From NCBI RefSeq assembly GCF_000378085.1, contig NZ_KB899210.1:186001-250000 (forward strand): 64,000 nt of DNA. The letters run 5' to 3'. How positions within the stretch are numbered: position 1 is the first letter of the stretch; each line of letters begins with the position of its first letter. The position numbers and the translations under genes are program-made. Below the pieces are notes generated by a model. It was not told the DNA's origin. It saw only the letters and a program-made list of their open reading frames with translations, and searched no databases. Shown here one piece after another: positions 1 through 8,606 of the stretch. The stretch comes from Hoylesella loescheii DSM 19665 = JCM 12249 = ATCC 15930 (GTDB lineage: Bacteria > Bacteroidota > Bacteroidia > Bacteroidales > Bacteroidaceae).

Positions 1-212
1 TGGAACGGAAGTTCGACTACGGTATAGCTGCAGGTCTAGGAATGGAATATAGCATTCCTCGCGTGGGGCACTTCCTCTTGGGAGCACGTTATTATTACGG
101 ACTTGGCAACATCTATGGCGATAGTAAGCGCGACTATTTTGGTCGTTCTAACTTTGGCAATATTGTTGTGAAGATGGCTTATTTGTTCGACTTAACACGC
201 ACAGTCAAGTAA
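1..212 (+). CDS. C-terminal end of an outer-membrane beta-barrel protein (partial)
   Basis: The frame open from base 3 encodes about 69 residues and stops with TAA at 210-212. The residues alternate polar and aromatic/hydrophobic (YGIAAGLGMEY, FLLGARYYYGLGNIY, NIVVKMAYLFDL), the pattern of the last membrane strands of an outer-membrane barrel such as the PorT/OmpW-like porin families of Bacteroidetes. Gly and Tyr are rich and the end lies close to an aromatic-containing strand, as in barrel proteins. The N-terminus lies outside the window, so the family cannot be named. Barrel: fairly sure. Function: unknown. Confidence 0.6.
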   Translation, partial: ERKFDYGIAAGLGMEYSIPRVGHFLLGARYYYGLGNIYGDSKRDYFGRSNFGNIVVKMAYLFDLTRTVK

Positions 213-317
213 TGTGCGGCCTAAACATCCCACTGGCCGAGGTTGGATCAATACTCACTTTCCTAGGAAAATACAACAACTAGAATATCATTCATTAAAA
301 ACTAAAAATTAACGATT

Positions 318-1991
318 ATGTTTGAAGGTCAACCGAAAGGACTTTATGCATTGGCATTAGCCAATACGGGCGAGCGCTTTGGTTATTACACGATGCTTGC
401 CATCTTCACCCTCTTCTTGCAAGCCAAGTTTGGTTACACGGCCACAGAGACGTCTACCATCTTCGCTAGCTTCCTCGGGTTCGTCTATTTCATGCCACTT
501 ATTGGCGGTATTTTAGCCGATAAGTTTGGTTATGGCAAGATGGTCACCTCGGGTATCGTCATTATGTTTTTGGGTTACGTGCTGTTAGCCATCCCCACAG
601 GTGCCGATTTCTCTGGTAAAGCTATGATGTTTGGTGCATTGGCACTGATATCGTGTGGTACGGGCTTGTTTAAAGGCAACTTGCAAGTAATTGTTGGTAA
701 CCTCTACGACAATCCCCAGCTGAGTTCCAAACGTGACACCGCCTTTAGCCTTTTCTACATGGCCATCAACATTGGTGCACTTTTCGCTCCTACGGCAGCT
801 ACCAAAATCACCAACTACGTGTTGGCTGGCTCTAATTTTACCTACGAGCCGCAAATACCTTCATTGGCACACCAGTTCTTGGATGGAACAATCAAGCCCG
901 ACGGTAGTGTATTGCTCGAACAATTGAAGGCAGCACAAGGCTATGCTGGCGATATGGCTAGCTTCTGTACCACCTACATCACGGAGCTTTCTCGCGCCTA
1001 CAACTATGGATTTGGTGTGGCTTGTATCTCGCTTATCGTGTCGATGGCCATTTACATCGTGTTCCGTTCCACCTTCAAGCATGCTGATGTGAACAACAAG
1101 CAAAAGGCTGCCAAGGCCGAGAATGGTGCTGCTGCCGAACCCGAATTGAGCCCTGCAGAAACCAAGCAGCGCATCGTTGCCCTGCTGTTGGTGTTCGCTG
1201 TGGTTATATTCTTCTGGATGGCTTTCCACCAGAACGGACTTACCATGACCTTCTTTGCCCGCGACTACACCGCCAAGTCGGTTGTTGGACTTAACCGTTT
1301 GGGCTTCGATATTCTTAACTTGGTGCTCATTGTGGTGTCTGTTTATAGCGCATTCTCGCTCTTCCAGTCTAAAACTTCCAAGGGTAAGACCATTGCAGCG
1401 TTGGTGTTGGTTGGCGCTATTATTGGCATAGTGACTAACTACTCATCGTTAGAGGCCGAAATCAAGATCTTACCTCAGATATTCCAGCAGTTCAATCCTT
1501 TCTTCGTTGTGGCTCTCACGCCAGTGTCTTTGGCTGTGTTTGGCTATTTGGCGCGCAAGGGTAAAGAGCCTTCTGCTCCCCGAAAGATTGGTTACGGTAT
1601 GCTTATCGCAGCTTGTGGCTTCCTTGTTTTGGCCATTGCCTCATTTGGTTTGCCCACTCCAACCGAAGTTAAAAACTCGGGTATCAGCGACAGTCAGCTT
1701 GTTTCTCCCGACTGGCTTATATCTACCTACCTTGTACTAACGTTTGCCGAGCTGCTACTTTCGCCAATGGGTATCTCTTTTGTGTCGAAGGTTGCGCCTC
1801 CCAAGTATAAGGGCATGATGATGGGTGGCTGGTTCGTAGCTACGGCTATAGGTAACTATCTTGTTGCTATTATTGGCTACCTGTGGGGCGATATGCAACT
1901 GTGGATGGTGTGGAGCGTACTTATCGTCTGCTGTGTACTCTCTGCACTGTTTATCTTCTCAATTCTCAAACGTTTGGAGAAGGTTTGCTAA
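318..1991 (+). CDS. POT/PTR2-family peptide MFS transporter
   Basis: Proton-coupled oligopeptide transporter of the inner membrane, 557 aa. The PTR2 signature is visible (FYMAINIGALFAP, near residue 150), as are an MFS loop 2-3 region (GGILADKFGYGK) and the C-terminal motif ELLLSPMGISFVSKVAPP followed by KGMMMGGWF. Twelve or more hydrophobic segments are spread along it, and a polar stretch of about 60 residues near 185-235 is probably an extramembrane loop. The N-terminal ExxERFxYY motif of the family reads NTGERFGYY: the first Glu, part of the proton-coupling motif, is Asn16. It stands alone, with a strong terminator 25 bp downstream. No TAnnTTTG box is obvious upstream. The substrates are inferred to be di- and tripeptides. 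Confidence 0.88.
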   Translation: MFEGQPKGLYALALANTGERFGYYTMLAIFTLFLQAKFGYTATETSTIFASFLGFVYFMPLIGGILADKFGYGKMVTSGIVIMFLGYVLLAIPTGADFSGKAMMFGALALISCGTGLFKGNLQVIVGNLYDNPQLSSKRDTAFSLFYMAINIGALFAPTAATKITNYVLAGSNFTYEPQIPSLAHQFLDGTIKPDGSVLLEQLKAAQGYAGDMASFCTTYITELSRAYNYGFGVACISLIVSMAIYIVFRSTFKHADVNNKQKAAKAENGAAAEPELSPAETKQRIVALLLVFAVVIFFWMAFHQNGLTMTFFARDYTAKSVVGLNRLGFDILNLVLIVVSVYSAFSLFQSKTSKGKTIAALVLVGAIIGIVTNYSSLEAEIKILPQIFQQFNPFFVVALTPVSLAVFGYLARKGKEPSAPRKIGYGMLIAACGFLVLAIASFGLPTPTEVKNSGISDSQLVSPDWLISTYLVLTFAELLLSPMGISFVSKVAPPKYKGMMMGGWFVATAIGNYLVAIIGYLWGDMQLWMVWSVLIVCCVLSALFIFSILKRLEKVC

Positions 1992-2014
1992 GGTTTTATG
2001 CCATATAAATATAG

Positions 2015-2047
2015 AAAGGGGTGCACCATTTGGTTGCACCCCTTTTT
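2015..2047 (+). terminator. Rho-independent terminator after the peptide transporter
   Basis: GGGGTGCA-CC and GGTTGCACCCC form a stem of about ten pairs with one bulged base and a 4-base loop, followed by five T. It lies just after the transporter stop codon. Confidence 0.85.
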
Positions 2048-2194
2048 GTTTAGGTATGGTGGCAAACTTAATGTTATTCTCAAACACGAAGGGGCTTACG
2101 AATGGTGTAGTAATATATCTCCTGTAATGCACTTCGCGGCCAATTGGCTTACAACATTTCATCCTAGTTTCGCTATTTTCTTTTTTCTAAGCCA

Positions 2195-2323
2195 GTACAA
2201 AGGCCTCTGTAGGGTGACTACAAGCCTTTTGTAGTGCCACTACAGTTTGTTTGTAGTGCCGCTACAACTTGTTTGTAGCCTCCGTACAACTTGTTTGTAG
2301 CCACCGTACAGCTGTTTTTGTAC
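2195..2323. repeat. Family A inverted-hexamer array, copy A1 (12 half-sites)
   Basis: Half-sites start at 2195 (GTACAA), 2207, 2218, 2229, 2240, 2251, 2262, 2273, 2284, 2295, 2306 and 2318 (TTGTAC). They alternate between TTGTAG-like and CTACAA-like orientation. Every step is 11 bp except the first and last, which are 12 bp. The two outer half-sites both contain GTAC and are inverted relative to each other, so the whole 129-bp unit is roughly palindromic. It lies between the peptide transporter and the lutABC promoter, inside a 527-bp gap. The rest of the gap (2050-2190 and 2324-2465) shows no gene. It could act as DNA (a protein array) or as RNA (a long hairpin). Confidence 0.9.
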
Positions 2324-2465
2324 TGATACGAATAGTAATACCTATTGACACAATGTGTTTCCGATTATAACATGAACGCTTTCTATACGCTGCTCTTAAA
2401 CCTTGTTTTCCGCCTTTCTTCGTTAAATATCCTCAAATGCAGAGCGTTTTGAAAGCGGACAGTTA

Positions 2466-2492
2466 TTTGTTGGCTTTTTTTTACTACATTTG
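2466..2492 (+). promoter_or_regulatory. Probable promoter of lutABC
   Basis: TACATTTG at 2485-2492 fits the Bacteroidetes -7 box TAnnTTTG, and TTTG at 2466-2469 lies upstream at a shorter than usual spacing (15). The lutA ATG follows 26 bases after the box. Confidence 0.55.
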
Positions 2493-2518
2493 CAAATAAA
2501 CATTTAGCGAAGTATAAG

Positions 2519-3259
2519 ATGAGAGTCGGTTTATTTGTTCCTTGCTATGTAAACGCCTTATATCCTGAGGCAGCGGTGGCAACATACAAGTTGTTAAGGC
2601 ATCTTGGGGTAGACGTTACTTATCCCTTGAAGCAGACTTGTTGCGGTCAGCCCATGGCCAATGCTGGCTTTGATAAGAAGGCCATACCACTGGCCGAAAA
2701 ATACGAGAATATGTTTAAGGAGTTCGATTACGTTGTTGCTCCGTCAGCGTCGTGTGCAGCATTCGTAAGAACACATTATCCCCGTTTGCTTAGTGGTGAA
2801 AGCCACGCCTGCGAAACGTCTACAAAGACGATGGATATTGTGGAGTTTCTACACGACATCCTTAAAGTAGAGGCGCTTCCTGGACGCTTCCCCTTTGTGG
2901 TGAGCGTGCATAACAGCTGCCATGGTGTTAGGGAATTGGGGCTTTCTGCACCGTCTGAATTGAATATTCCCACCTATAACAAGATTGTAGACCTGCTCCA
3001 TTTGGTAGAGGGAGTTACTGTAAAAGAGCCCGAACGCAAGGACGAATGTTGTGGATTTGGTGGTATGTTCGCCATAGAAGAGCCCGAAGTGTCGGTGAAA
3101 ATGGCGCACGACAAGATACAACGGCACATTGACACTGGGGCGCAATACGTAACGGGACCCGACAGCTCGTGCTTGATGAACATGGAGGGGGTAGCTAGAA
3201 GAGAGAAAAGCCCCATTAAGTTTATTCACATTGCACAAATTTTAGCCGCAGGATTATGA
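2519..3259 (+). CDS. lutA: LutA-type (Fe-S) lactate oxidation protein
   Basis: 246 aa, soluble, the usual length for LutA/YkgE. It carries two cysteine-rich CCG domains: CCGQPMANAGF at residues 41-51 and CCGFGGMFAIEEPEVS near residue 177. In the family these bind a [4Fe-4S] or related cluster. With LutB and LutC it forms the cytoplasmic L-lactate to pyruvate oxidation system. It is first in a three-gene operon: its stop overlaps the lutB start by ATGA. A TAnnTTTG promoter box lies 26 bp upstream. No lactate permease is adjacent. Family assignment is firm; lactate as substrate is inferred from the operon. Confidence 0.9.
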   Translation: MRVGLFVPCYVNALYPEAAVATYKLLRHLGVDVTYPLKQTCCGQPMANAGFDKKAIPLAEKYENMFKEFDYVVAPSASCAAFVRTHYPRLLSGESHACETSTKTMDIVEFLHDILKVEALPGRFPFVVSVHNSCHGVRELGLSAPSELNIPTYNKIVDLLHLVEGVTVKEPERKDECCGFGGMFAIEEPEVSVKMAHDKIQRHIDTGAQYVTGPDSSCLMNMEGVARREKSPIKFIHIAQILAAGL

Positions 3260-4626
3260 GTACCTTACATTCTAGAAAAGCCGCTTCTGCATTGAAGAAC
3301 GTGGAAAAGATAACGCGACATGACCAAACTTTTTGGTTGATGCGCGGCAAACGCGACCTCATGGAGTACAAATTGCCCGAATGGGAGAGCCTTAGAGAGC
3401 ATGCAAGCGAAATAAAACGGCATACGGCTACACATCTGGACCTGTATTTGGAGCAGTTTTCTAAGAACCTAGAAAACAATGGCGTGATTGTGCATTGGGC
3501 CGAAGATGCGCGAGAGTTTAATCAAATCGTGCTAGAAATATTAGAGAAACACGGGGCGAAGAAACTGGTGAAAAGCAAGTCGATGCTTACAGAAGAATGC
3601 GAGTTGAACCCTTATTTGGAGGCTCAGGGCATCCATGTGGTTGAAACAGATTTGGGCGAACGCATCTTACAATTGCTTGATGAAAAGCCTAGTCATATCG
3701 TGGTGCCGGCCATTCACGTTACGCGTGAGGAGGTGGGAGAATTGTTTGAGCGTGAGGGCATAAGCAAAGAGATTGGCAATTACGACCCCACTTACCTCAC
3801 ACAGTGTGCTAGGCACAGCCTGCGTAACGACTTTTTGGATGCCGATGCCGGTTTGACGGGCTGTAACTTTGGTGTTGCCGAAACGGGCGATATTGTGGTT
3901 TGTACCAACGAAGGCAATGCCGATATGAGCACATCTATGCCTAAATTGCATATTGCCGTAATGGGATTAGAGAAGGTTATACCCGATTATCGTTCGTTGG
4001 CCGTGTTCCAACGTCTGCTATGTCGTAGTGCAACAGGGCAACCTTCAACTACTTACACCTCGCATTTTAGGAAGGCACGTCCAGGAGGAGAAATGCACGT
4101 GGTGATTGTTGATAATGGAAGGAGCGACATGATTGCCAACGACGAGCATTGGCAAACATTGAAATGCATCAGGTGTGGTGCCTGTATGAACACGTGCCCA
4201 GTGTATCGACGCTCCACAGGTTACTCTTATTCTTACTTCATCCCTGGTCCGATAGGCATCAATTTGGGCATGTTTAAAAGCCCACAACAACATAGTGGTA
4301 ACCTTTCGGCCTGTTCGCTCTGCCTGTCGTGCGACAACGTGTGTCCCACGAAGGTTGCTCCTGGTTCGCAGGTGTACACTTGGCGGCAGTCGTTAAGTGA
4401 CTTGGGACTTGCTAGCTCTACCAAAAAGCTTATTTCTAAGGGCATGTGCGTGGTGTATTACAATCCTTCGCTGTTCAGTACATCACTTAAATTTGCCCCC
4501 ATCGTTAACCATTTGCCGCGTTTTTTGGTATATCACGGGCTGAATGATTGGGGAAAGGGCCGAGAAATGCCCGTGTTTGCCAGCGAGTCGTTTGAACAAA
4601 TGTGGAAGAAAGGAAAGGTGAAATGA
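3256..4626 (+). CDS. lutB: LutB-type iron-sulfur lactate oxidation protein
   Basis: 456 aa. It has an N-terminal LUD (DUF162) domain (KHGAKKLVKSKSML, then GNADMSTSMP near residue 225) and a C-terminal pair of ferredoxin-type cysteine motifs, CIRCGACMNTCP near residue 304 and CSLCLSCDNVCP near residue 355, each followed by Pro as in 4Fe-4S ferredoxins. This is the full LutB/LldF architecture. It takes electrons from lactate oxidation together with LutA and LutC. It overlaps lutA by 4 bp and lutC by 4 bp, so the three are translationally coupled. Confidence 0.92.
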   Translation: MSTLHSRKAASALKNVEKITRHDQTFWLMRGKRDLMEYKLPEWESLREHASEIKRHTATHLDLYLEQFSKNLENNGVIVHWAEDAREFNQIVLEILEKHGAKKLVKSKSMLTEECELNPYLEAQGIHVVETDLGERILQLLDEKPSHIVVPAIHVTREEVGELFEREGISKEIGNYDPTYLTQCARHSLRNDFLDADAGLTGCNFGVAETGDIVVCTNEGNADMSTSMPKLHIAVMGLEKVIPDYRSLAVFQRLLCRSATGQPSTTYTSHFRKARPGGEMHVVIVDNGRSDMIANDEHWQTLKCIRCGACMNTCPVYRRSTGYSYSYFIPGPIGINLGMFKSPQQHSGNLSACSLCLSCDNVCPTKVAPGSQVYTWRQSLSDLGLASSTKKLISKGMCVVYYNPSLFSTSLKFAPIVNHLPRFLVYHGLNDWGKGREMPVFASESFEQMWKKGKVK

Positions 4627-5198
4627 AGAAGGAAGACTTGTTTGAGAAGTTAAAACGCAATACGCATGTGCATTGCGATATGCCCGACATGAACATGACA
4701 GGTATTGTTTACGACGACCCCTTAGCACAATTTTGTGAGACGGTGGTCGCTGTTGGCGGTAAGGTTGCCATGTTGGCGGATGGCGAAGATGTGAACGAAG
4801 CCATCAAACGGCTATATCCCGATGCCAAGGTTTTTGCCTCTAATTTATCCGAAATAACCATTGCCACGCTAAATCCCGATACCGTAGCCGAGGCACAAGA
4901 CCTTAATGGTACGGATGTGGGCATACTTCGGGGTGAACTGGGTGTGGCTGAAAATGCTTGTGTTTGGGTTCCGCAAACGATGAAAGAAAAGGCGGTGATG
5001 TTTATTAGCGAAGAGTTGGTGTTGTTGCTCGACCGAAAGAAGCTTGTGAACAATATGCACGAGGCCTATACGAAGATAGCGATGAACGACTATGGTTACG
5101 GCTGTTTTATTAGCGGACCATCTAAAACGGCCGACATCGAACAAGCTTTGGTGATGGGTGCACAAGCGGCACGTGGCGTGACAGTGTTGTTGACATAG
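4623..5198 (+). CDS. lutC: LutC-type lactate utilisation protein (LUD domain)
   Basis: 191 aa from ATG 4623, which overlaps the lutB stop as ATGA and keeps the operon's overlap pattern; an in-frame ATG at 4602 would add seven residues inside lutB and is less likely. It is a single LUD/DUF162 domain ending in the conserved GPSKTADIEQALVMGAQ. The family usually ends GAHGP; here it is GAQAARG, a mild divergence. It is the third subunit of the lactate oxidation complex. A GGGTACA/TGTACCC hairpin sits at 5198-5222, right at the stop codon. Confidence 0.88.
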   Translation: MKKEDLFEKLKRNTHVHCDMPDMNMTGIVYDDPLAQFCETVVAVGGKVAMLADGEDVNEAIKRLYPDAKVFASNLSEITIATLNPDTVAEAQDLNGTDVGILRGELGVAENACVWVPQTMKEKAVMFISEELVLLLDRKKLVNNMHEAYTKIAMNDYGYGCFISGPSKTADIEQALVMGAQAARGVTVLLT

Positions 5199-5328
5199 GG
5201 TACACTGCCATCTGCTGTACCCTTATAATAAGGTGTTTTCCCTGCGAAGGCGATGGTGTGCGACTCGGCCACATGCTAAATGACTTTTAAAGCACTTGTT
5301 TACGTCACGCCATTAGGCACTGAACAAG

Positions 5329-5375
5329 AAAATCTGGCAGCAAGTTTGGCCTTAACCAAACCGCTGCCAGATTTT
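5329..5375. terminator. Bidirectional terminator between lutC and prs
   Basis: AAAATCTGGCAGC (5329-5341) pairs perfectly with GCTGCCAGATTTT (5363-5375), with an inner GTTTGG/CCAAAC stem. A-rich and T-rich edges let it serve both convergent genes. A further small hairpin, TGCGG-CAAA-CCGCA, lies at 5392-5405 next to the prs stop. Confidence 0.85.
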
Positions 5376-5413
5376 ATATTTGATAGATGTATGCGGCAAA
5401 CCGCACACCTATA

Positions 5414-6352
5414 TTATATCAGGTATTGTGAAGAAATACTCTGGTTTGACTCAACTCGGCGAATGGTTTCAGCAAACATATCGGCTACCGACAGCTGTTT
5501 TACTTTCGCACAGTTGTTGTTGTAGGGAATAGAATCCGTGAAAACGATTTCTTCTAGTGTTGAGTTTTGCACTCTTTCAGAGGCAGGTCCGCTCATCACG
5601 CAGTGCGAAGCGCAGGCTCTAACACTCTTAGCACCAGCGGCAATCATCACGTCGGCAGCCTTTGCAATCGTTCCTGCGGTGTCTACCATGTCGTCGATAA
5701 GCACCACGTTTTTGCCTTCTACTTCACCGATAATCTGCATGCTCTCCACCTCGTTGGCGCGTGCGCGGGTCTTGTTACATAGCACCAAGGGACAACCTAG
5801 GTACTTAGCATAGGTGTTAGCACGCTTACTGCCGCCCACATCGGGTGAAGCAATAACCAAATTATCGAGTTTAAGGCTTTCCAAATAGGGCAGGATTACG
5901 GCCGAAGCGTAAAGGTGGTCGACGGGAATGTCGAAGAAACCCTGAATCTGGTCTGCGTGGAGGTCCATCGTGATCAAACGATTGATACCGGCAACGCGCA
6001 GCAAGTCGGCAATAAGCTTAGCCCCAATGCTAACGCGGGGTTTGTCTTTGCGGTCTTGTCTTGCCCATCCGAAGTAGGGGATAACGGCGTTAATGGTTCT
6101 TGCCGAAGCCCTCTTGGCAGCGTCAATCATAAGGAGCAACTCCATAAGATTGTCTGAATTGGGGAACGTGCTTTGCACCAAGAACACGTCTCTGCCACGT
6201 ACTGTCTCTTCGTAAGATACTGCAAACTCGCCGTCTGAGAAGTGTGTCACCACCAGTTTGCCCAAGGGACAACCAAGACTAGCGCATATCTTTTCGGCAA
6301 GATACATGCTTTTCGTGCCTGAAAAAATTAAAAAAGAGTTTTCTTCACTCAT
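5414..6352 (-). CDS. prs: Ribose-phosphate pyrophosphokinase (PRPP synthetase)
   Basis: 312 aa, normal length. It makes PRPP from ribose 5-phosphate and ATP for purine, pyrimidine, histidine and NAD synthesis. Visible motifs: FSDGEFAVSYEETVRGRDVFLVQ, the ATP/Mg motif RQDRKDKPRVSIGAKL, the PRPP-binding region DLHADQIQGFFDIPVDHL, and VVLIDDMVDTAGTIAKAA (PRPP loop). It lies 61 bp downstream of the ThiE-like gene on the same strand, so the two may share a transcript, and converges on lutC. Confidence 0.97.
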   Translation of the reverse strand: MSEENSFLIFSGTKSMYLAEKICASLGCPLGKLVVTHFSDGEFAVSYEETVRGRDVFLVQSTFPNSDNLMELLLMIDAAKRASARTINAVIPYFGWARQDRKDKPRVSIGAKLIADLLRVAGINRLITMDLHADQIQGFFDIPVDHLYASAVILPYLESLKLDNLVIASPDVGGSKRANTYAKYLGCPLVLCNKTRARANEVESMQIIGEVEGKNVVLIDDMVDTAGTIAKAADVMIAAGAKSVRACASHCVMSGPASERVQNSTLEEIVFTDSIPYNNNCAKVKQLSVADMFAETIRRVESNQSISSQYLI

Positions 6353-6413
6353 TTCTTTAATGGTTTTATATGTGATTGATTGTTATCTCTTTGCCTTAAT
6401 AAATAAGTAAAAG

Positions 6414-7022
6414 CTATCCTACAACCTTTTGGTAGTTTCGGAAAAGGGCGAGCAAATCGCGAAAGTCGGTGCCATTGTGTATGTCGAAGCGTTTCCAAAG
6501 GTCGCTGCATACCACCACACCACCAAAACCCAGTTCCTTAGCCATCCGCACATTGTCGATGTCTATCCCACCTAGGGCATATACTCGCTTGTCTATAAGT
6601 CCCTTGTCGGCTGCTTCTTCCAACTGCTTAACCGAGAAACTGGAAGGCTTGTCGGCATCACCCGTACAGCTGAATATACGGCGTAAGAAGACGTAATTGC
6701 TGCTTTTCTTCATGTCTTTTAGCAAGCTGAGGTCTTCGCAGGTTCTACTTACTTTCCCCCTGATGCCGTTTGGCACAAATTCCGTTGGTCTATTGAGGTG
6801 TATTCCAGCCAAGTCGTATTCGTTTTTTAGCCTAAAATGCTCGTGTACCACAATCTTATCGTGGTATCCTTCGGGTACTAACGATAGTAGCCTTTCCGAG
6901 AAAACGAGTTGTGAACCAGGCTTATATAGGTGCAACTTGTCCATTCCCTCGTCGAAAAGGGCAGTAAGTATCTTGTCTTCCTCTACAAAGAATGTAGATT
7001 TTGTCATAATTACGAGCTTCAT
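6414..7022 (-). CDS. ThiE/TenI-like thiamine phosphate synthase family protein
   Basis: About 202 aa, a (beta/alpha)8 barrel of the ThiE/TenI family. Correspondences to family motifs are AGIHLNRP (for DGVHLGQ), VSRTCEDL, YVFLRRIFSC and VYALGGIDIDNV (for the IGGI phosphate-binding loop). The HLGQ and T.TK regions are altered, so synthase activity is uncertain and a TenI-like or other role is possible. ATG 7022 is chosen because the protein then begins at the first barrel strand (MKLVIMT); ATG 7031 adds three residues. No other thiamine gene is nearby. Its promoter faces away from that of nspC. Confidence 0.7.
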   Translation of the reverse strand: MKLVIMTKSTFFVEEDKILTALFDEGMDKLHLYKPGSQLVFSERLLSLVPEGYHDKIVVHEHFRLKNEYDLAGIHLNRPTEFVPNGIRGKVSRTCEDLSLLKDMKKSSNYVFLRRIFSCTGDADKPSSFSVKQLEEAADKGLIDKRVYALGGIDIDNVRMAKELGFGGVVVCSDLWKRFDIHNGTDFRDLLALFRNYQKVVG

Positions 7023-7043
7023 TGCAGCCATTTATTTCACATG

Positions 7044-7074
7044 CAAAAGTAGGAATTTTATGGCAAACCTGCAA
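7044..7074 (-). promoter_or_regulatory. Promoter of the ThiE-like gene
   Basis: On the minus strand, TTG (7074-7072) and TACTTTTG (7051-7044) are 20 bases apart, the standard Bacteroidetes arrangement. Confidence 0.65.
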
Positions 7075-7092
7075 TTTAAACAATATAAAAGT

Positions 7093-7100
7093 TAACTTTG
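7093..7100 (+). promoter_or_regulatory. -7 box of the nspC promoter
   Basis: TAACTTTG lies 20 bases before the nspC ATG. No clear TTTG element lies at the right distance upstream. Confidence 0.55.
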
Positions 7101-7120
7101 CATTCGCAAATCATTGAGAT

Positions 7121-8293
7121 ATGAGAATAAACTTAGATACTTTCGAAGAAGTACGCAGCCCTATGTACATAGTGGAGGAAGCCAAATTGAGGCGCAATTT
7201 ACAGCTAATTGCCTCGGTGGCGACAAGGGCCGATGTGGAAATTATACTTGCTTTCAAGGCTTTTGCCTTGTGGAAGACCTTCCCCATCTTTAAAGAGTAT
7301 ATCCGTTCTACCACTGCCAGCTCCCTGTCTGAGGCCAAATTGGCCTTCGAAGAGTTTGGTTCGAGGGCGCATACCTATTCTCCGGCATACACCGATGATG
7401 AGATTGGAGAGATAGCCAACTGCTCCAGCCATCTCACTTTCAACTCACTGACGCAATATGAACGGTATGCCAAACTGGCAAAAGAACGTAATGAAGATCT
7501 GTCTTTTGGTTTGCGCGTCAACCCTGAGTATTCCGAAGTAGAAACAGACTTGTATAACCCGTGTGCTCCAGGTACGAGATTTGGGCTTTCGGCAGAGCGA
7601 TTGCCAAGCCAATTGCCTGCCGACATCGAGGGCTTTCATTGTCATTGTCATTGCGAAAGCGGTGCCAATGTGTTCGCTAGAACCTTAATGCACATCGAAA
7701 GCAAATTTTCTGGGTGGTTTCCTGCATTAAAATGGATTAACTTTGGTGGTGGCCACCTGATGACACGTAAGGATTATGACGTTGAATTGCTTATCAATAC
7801 GTTGCGTTCGTTTAAGGAACGTTATCCCCATTTGCAGGTAATACTCGAACCCGGCAGTGCTTTCGCATGGCAAACGGGGCCACTTGTGGCACAAGTAGTA
7901 GACGTTGTTGAAGATAAGGACATACAAACGGCCATCTTAAACGTAAGCTTTACCTGCCACATGCCCGATTGTTTGGAGATGCCTTACCAACCTGCGGTTC
8001 GCAATGCGAGGTCGCTTGAATTGGAGGCAGCTGTGAATGGCTCTTCGAAAAACATTTACCGACTGGGTGGCAACAGTTGCTTGTCGGGCGATTTTATGGG
8101 CTCGTGGCAGTTCGACCATGCTTTGGCTATTGGTGAGAATGTGATATTTGAAGACATGATACACTATACCACGGTGAAAACCAATATGTTTAATGGTATT
8201 TCTCATCCGTCATTAGCCATTGTTCGTACGTCGGGCGAACTCGAAATACTGCGCACTTACGGCTACAAAGATTATAAAGCACGGATGGATTAA
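7121..8293 (+). CDS. nspC: Carboxynorspermidine/carboxyspermidine decarboxylase
   Basis: 390 aa, an alanine-racemase-fold PLP enzyme that decarboxylates carboxy(nor)spermidine in the alternative polyamine pathway. Visible: the PLP-lysine region LAFKAFALWKTF (Lys near residue 46), STTASSLSEAKLA, FGLRVNPEYSEVETDLYNPC, the HCHCHCES segment, WINFGGGHLM, EPGSAFAWQTG, and the C-terminal active-site region GNSCLSGD (Cys). Full length. The partner carboxyspermidine dehydrogenase is not in this window. The gene stands alone. Confidence 0.93.
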   Translation: MRINLDTFEEVRSPMYIVEEAKLRRNLQLIASVATRADVEIILAFKAFALWKTFPIFKEYIRSTTASSLSEAKLAFEEFGSRAHTYSPAYTDDEIGEIANCSSHLTFNSLTQYERYAKLAKERNEDLSFGLRVNPEYSEVETDLYNPCAPGTRFGLSAERLPSQLPADIEGFHCHCHCESGANVFARTLMHIESKFSGWFPALKWINFGGGHLMTRKDYDVELLINTLRSFKERYPHLQVILEPGSAFAWQTGPLVAQVVDVVEDKDIQTAILNVSFTCHMPDCLEMPYQPAVRNARSLELEAAVNGSSKNIYRLGGNSCLSGDFMGSWQFDHALAIGENVIFEDMIHYTTVKTNMFNGISHPSLAIVRTSGELEILRTYGYKDYKARMD

Positions 8294-8455
8294 GGTATGT
8301 CCTGCACATTTCCAATTGCATTTCAGATATGGATTACCGATTAGGCCTTCGCTAATTCTTGCTTTTATTTGTTGTCTTTTGCGACACTTATTCTATTCCA
8401 AAGAGATGTGTATTCCTGTCATGTCAATGCTTTAGAATCGGCTAAAATAGTTTTG

Positions 8456-8516
8456 TGCACATTGATGTGCATATACCACAACACCCCACTTTAACCCGAT
8501 AACGGATAAAGTGGGG
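8456..8516. terminator. Palindrome plus terminator-like hairpin in the nspC-lrp convergent gap
   Basis: TGCACAT-TG-ATGTGCA (8456-8471) is a perfect 16-bp palindrome. It is followed by CCCCACTTTA (8484-8493) pairing with TAAAGTGGGG (8507-8516). There is no long T-run, so termination is plausible but unproven. Nothing else is visible in the gap 8294-8606. Confidence 0.55.
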
Positions 8517-8606
8517 CGTTGCAGTCGATGTATATAGAATGAGCGGGGTGTACTTGGAATATTCGTTAATGGTGGTTAGACCATTATGGGAGCTCCCTTT
8601 ACAAAC

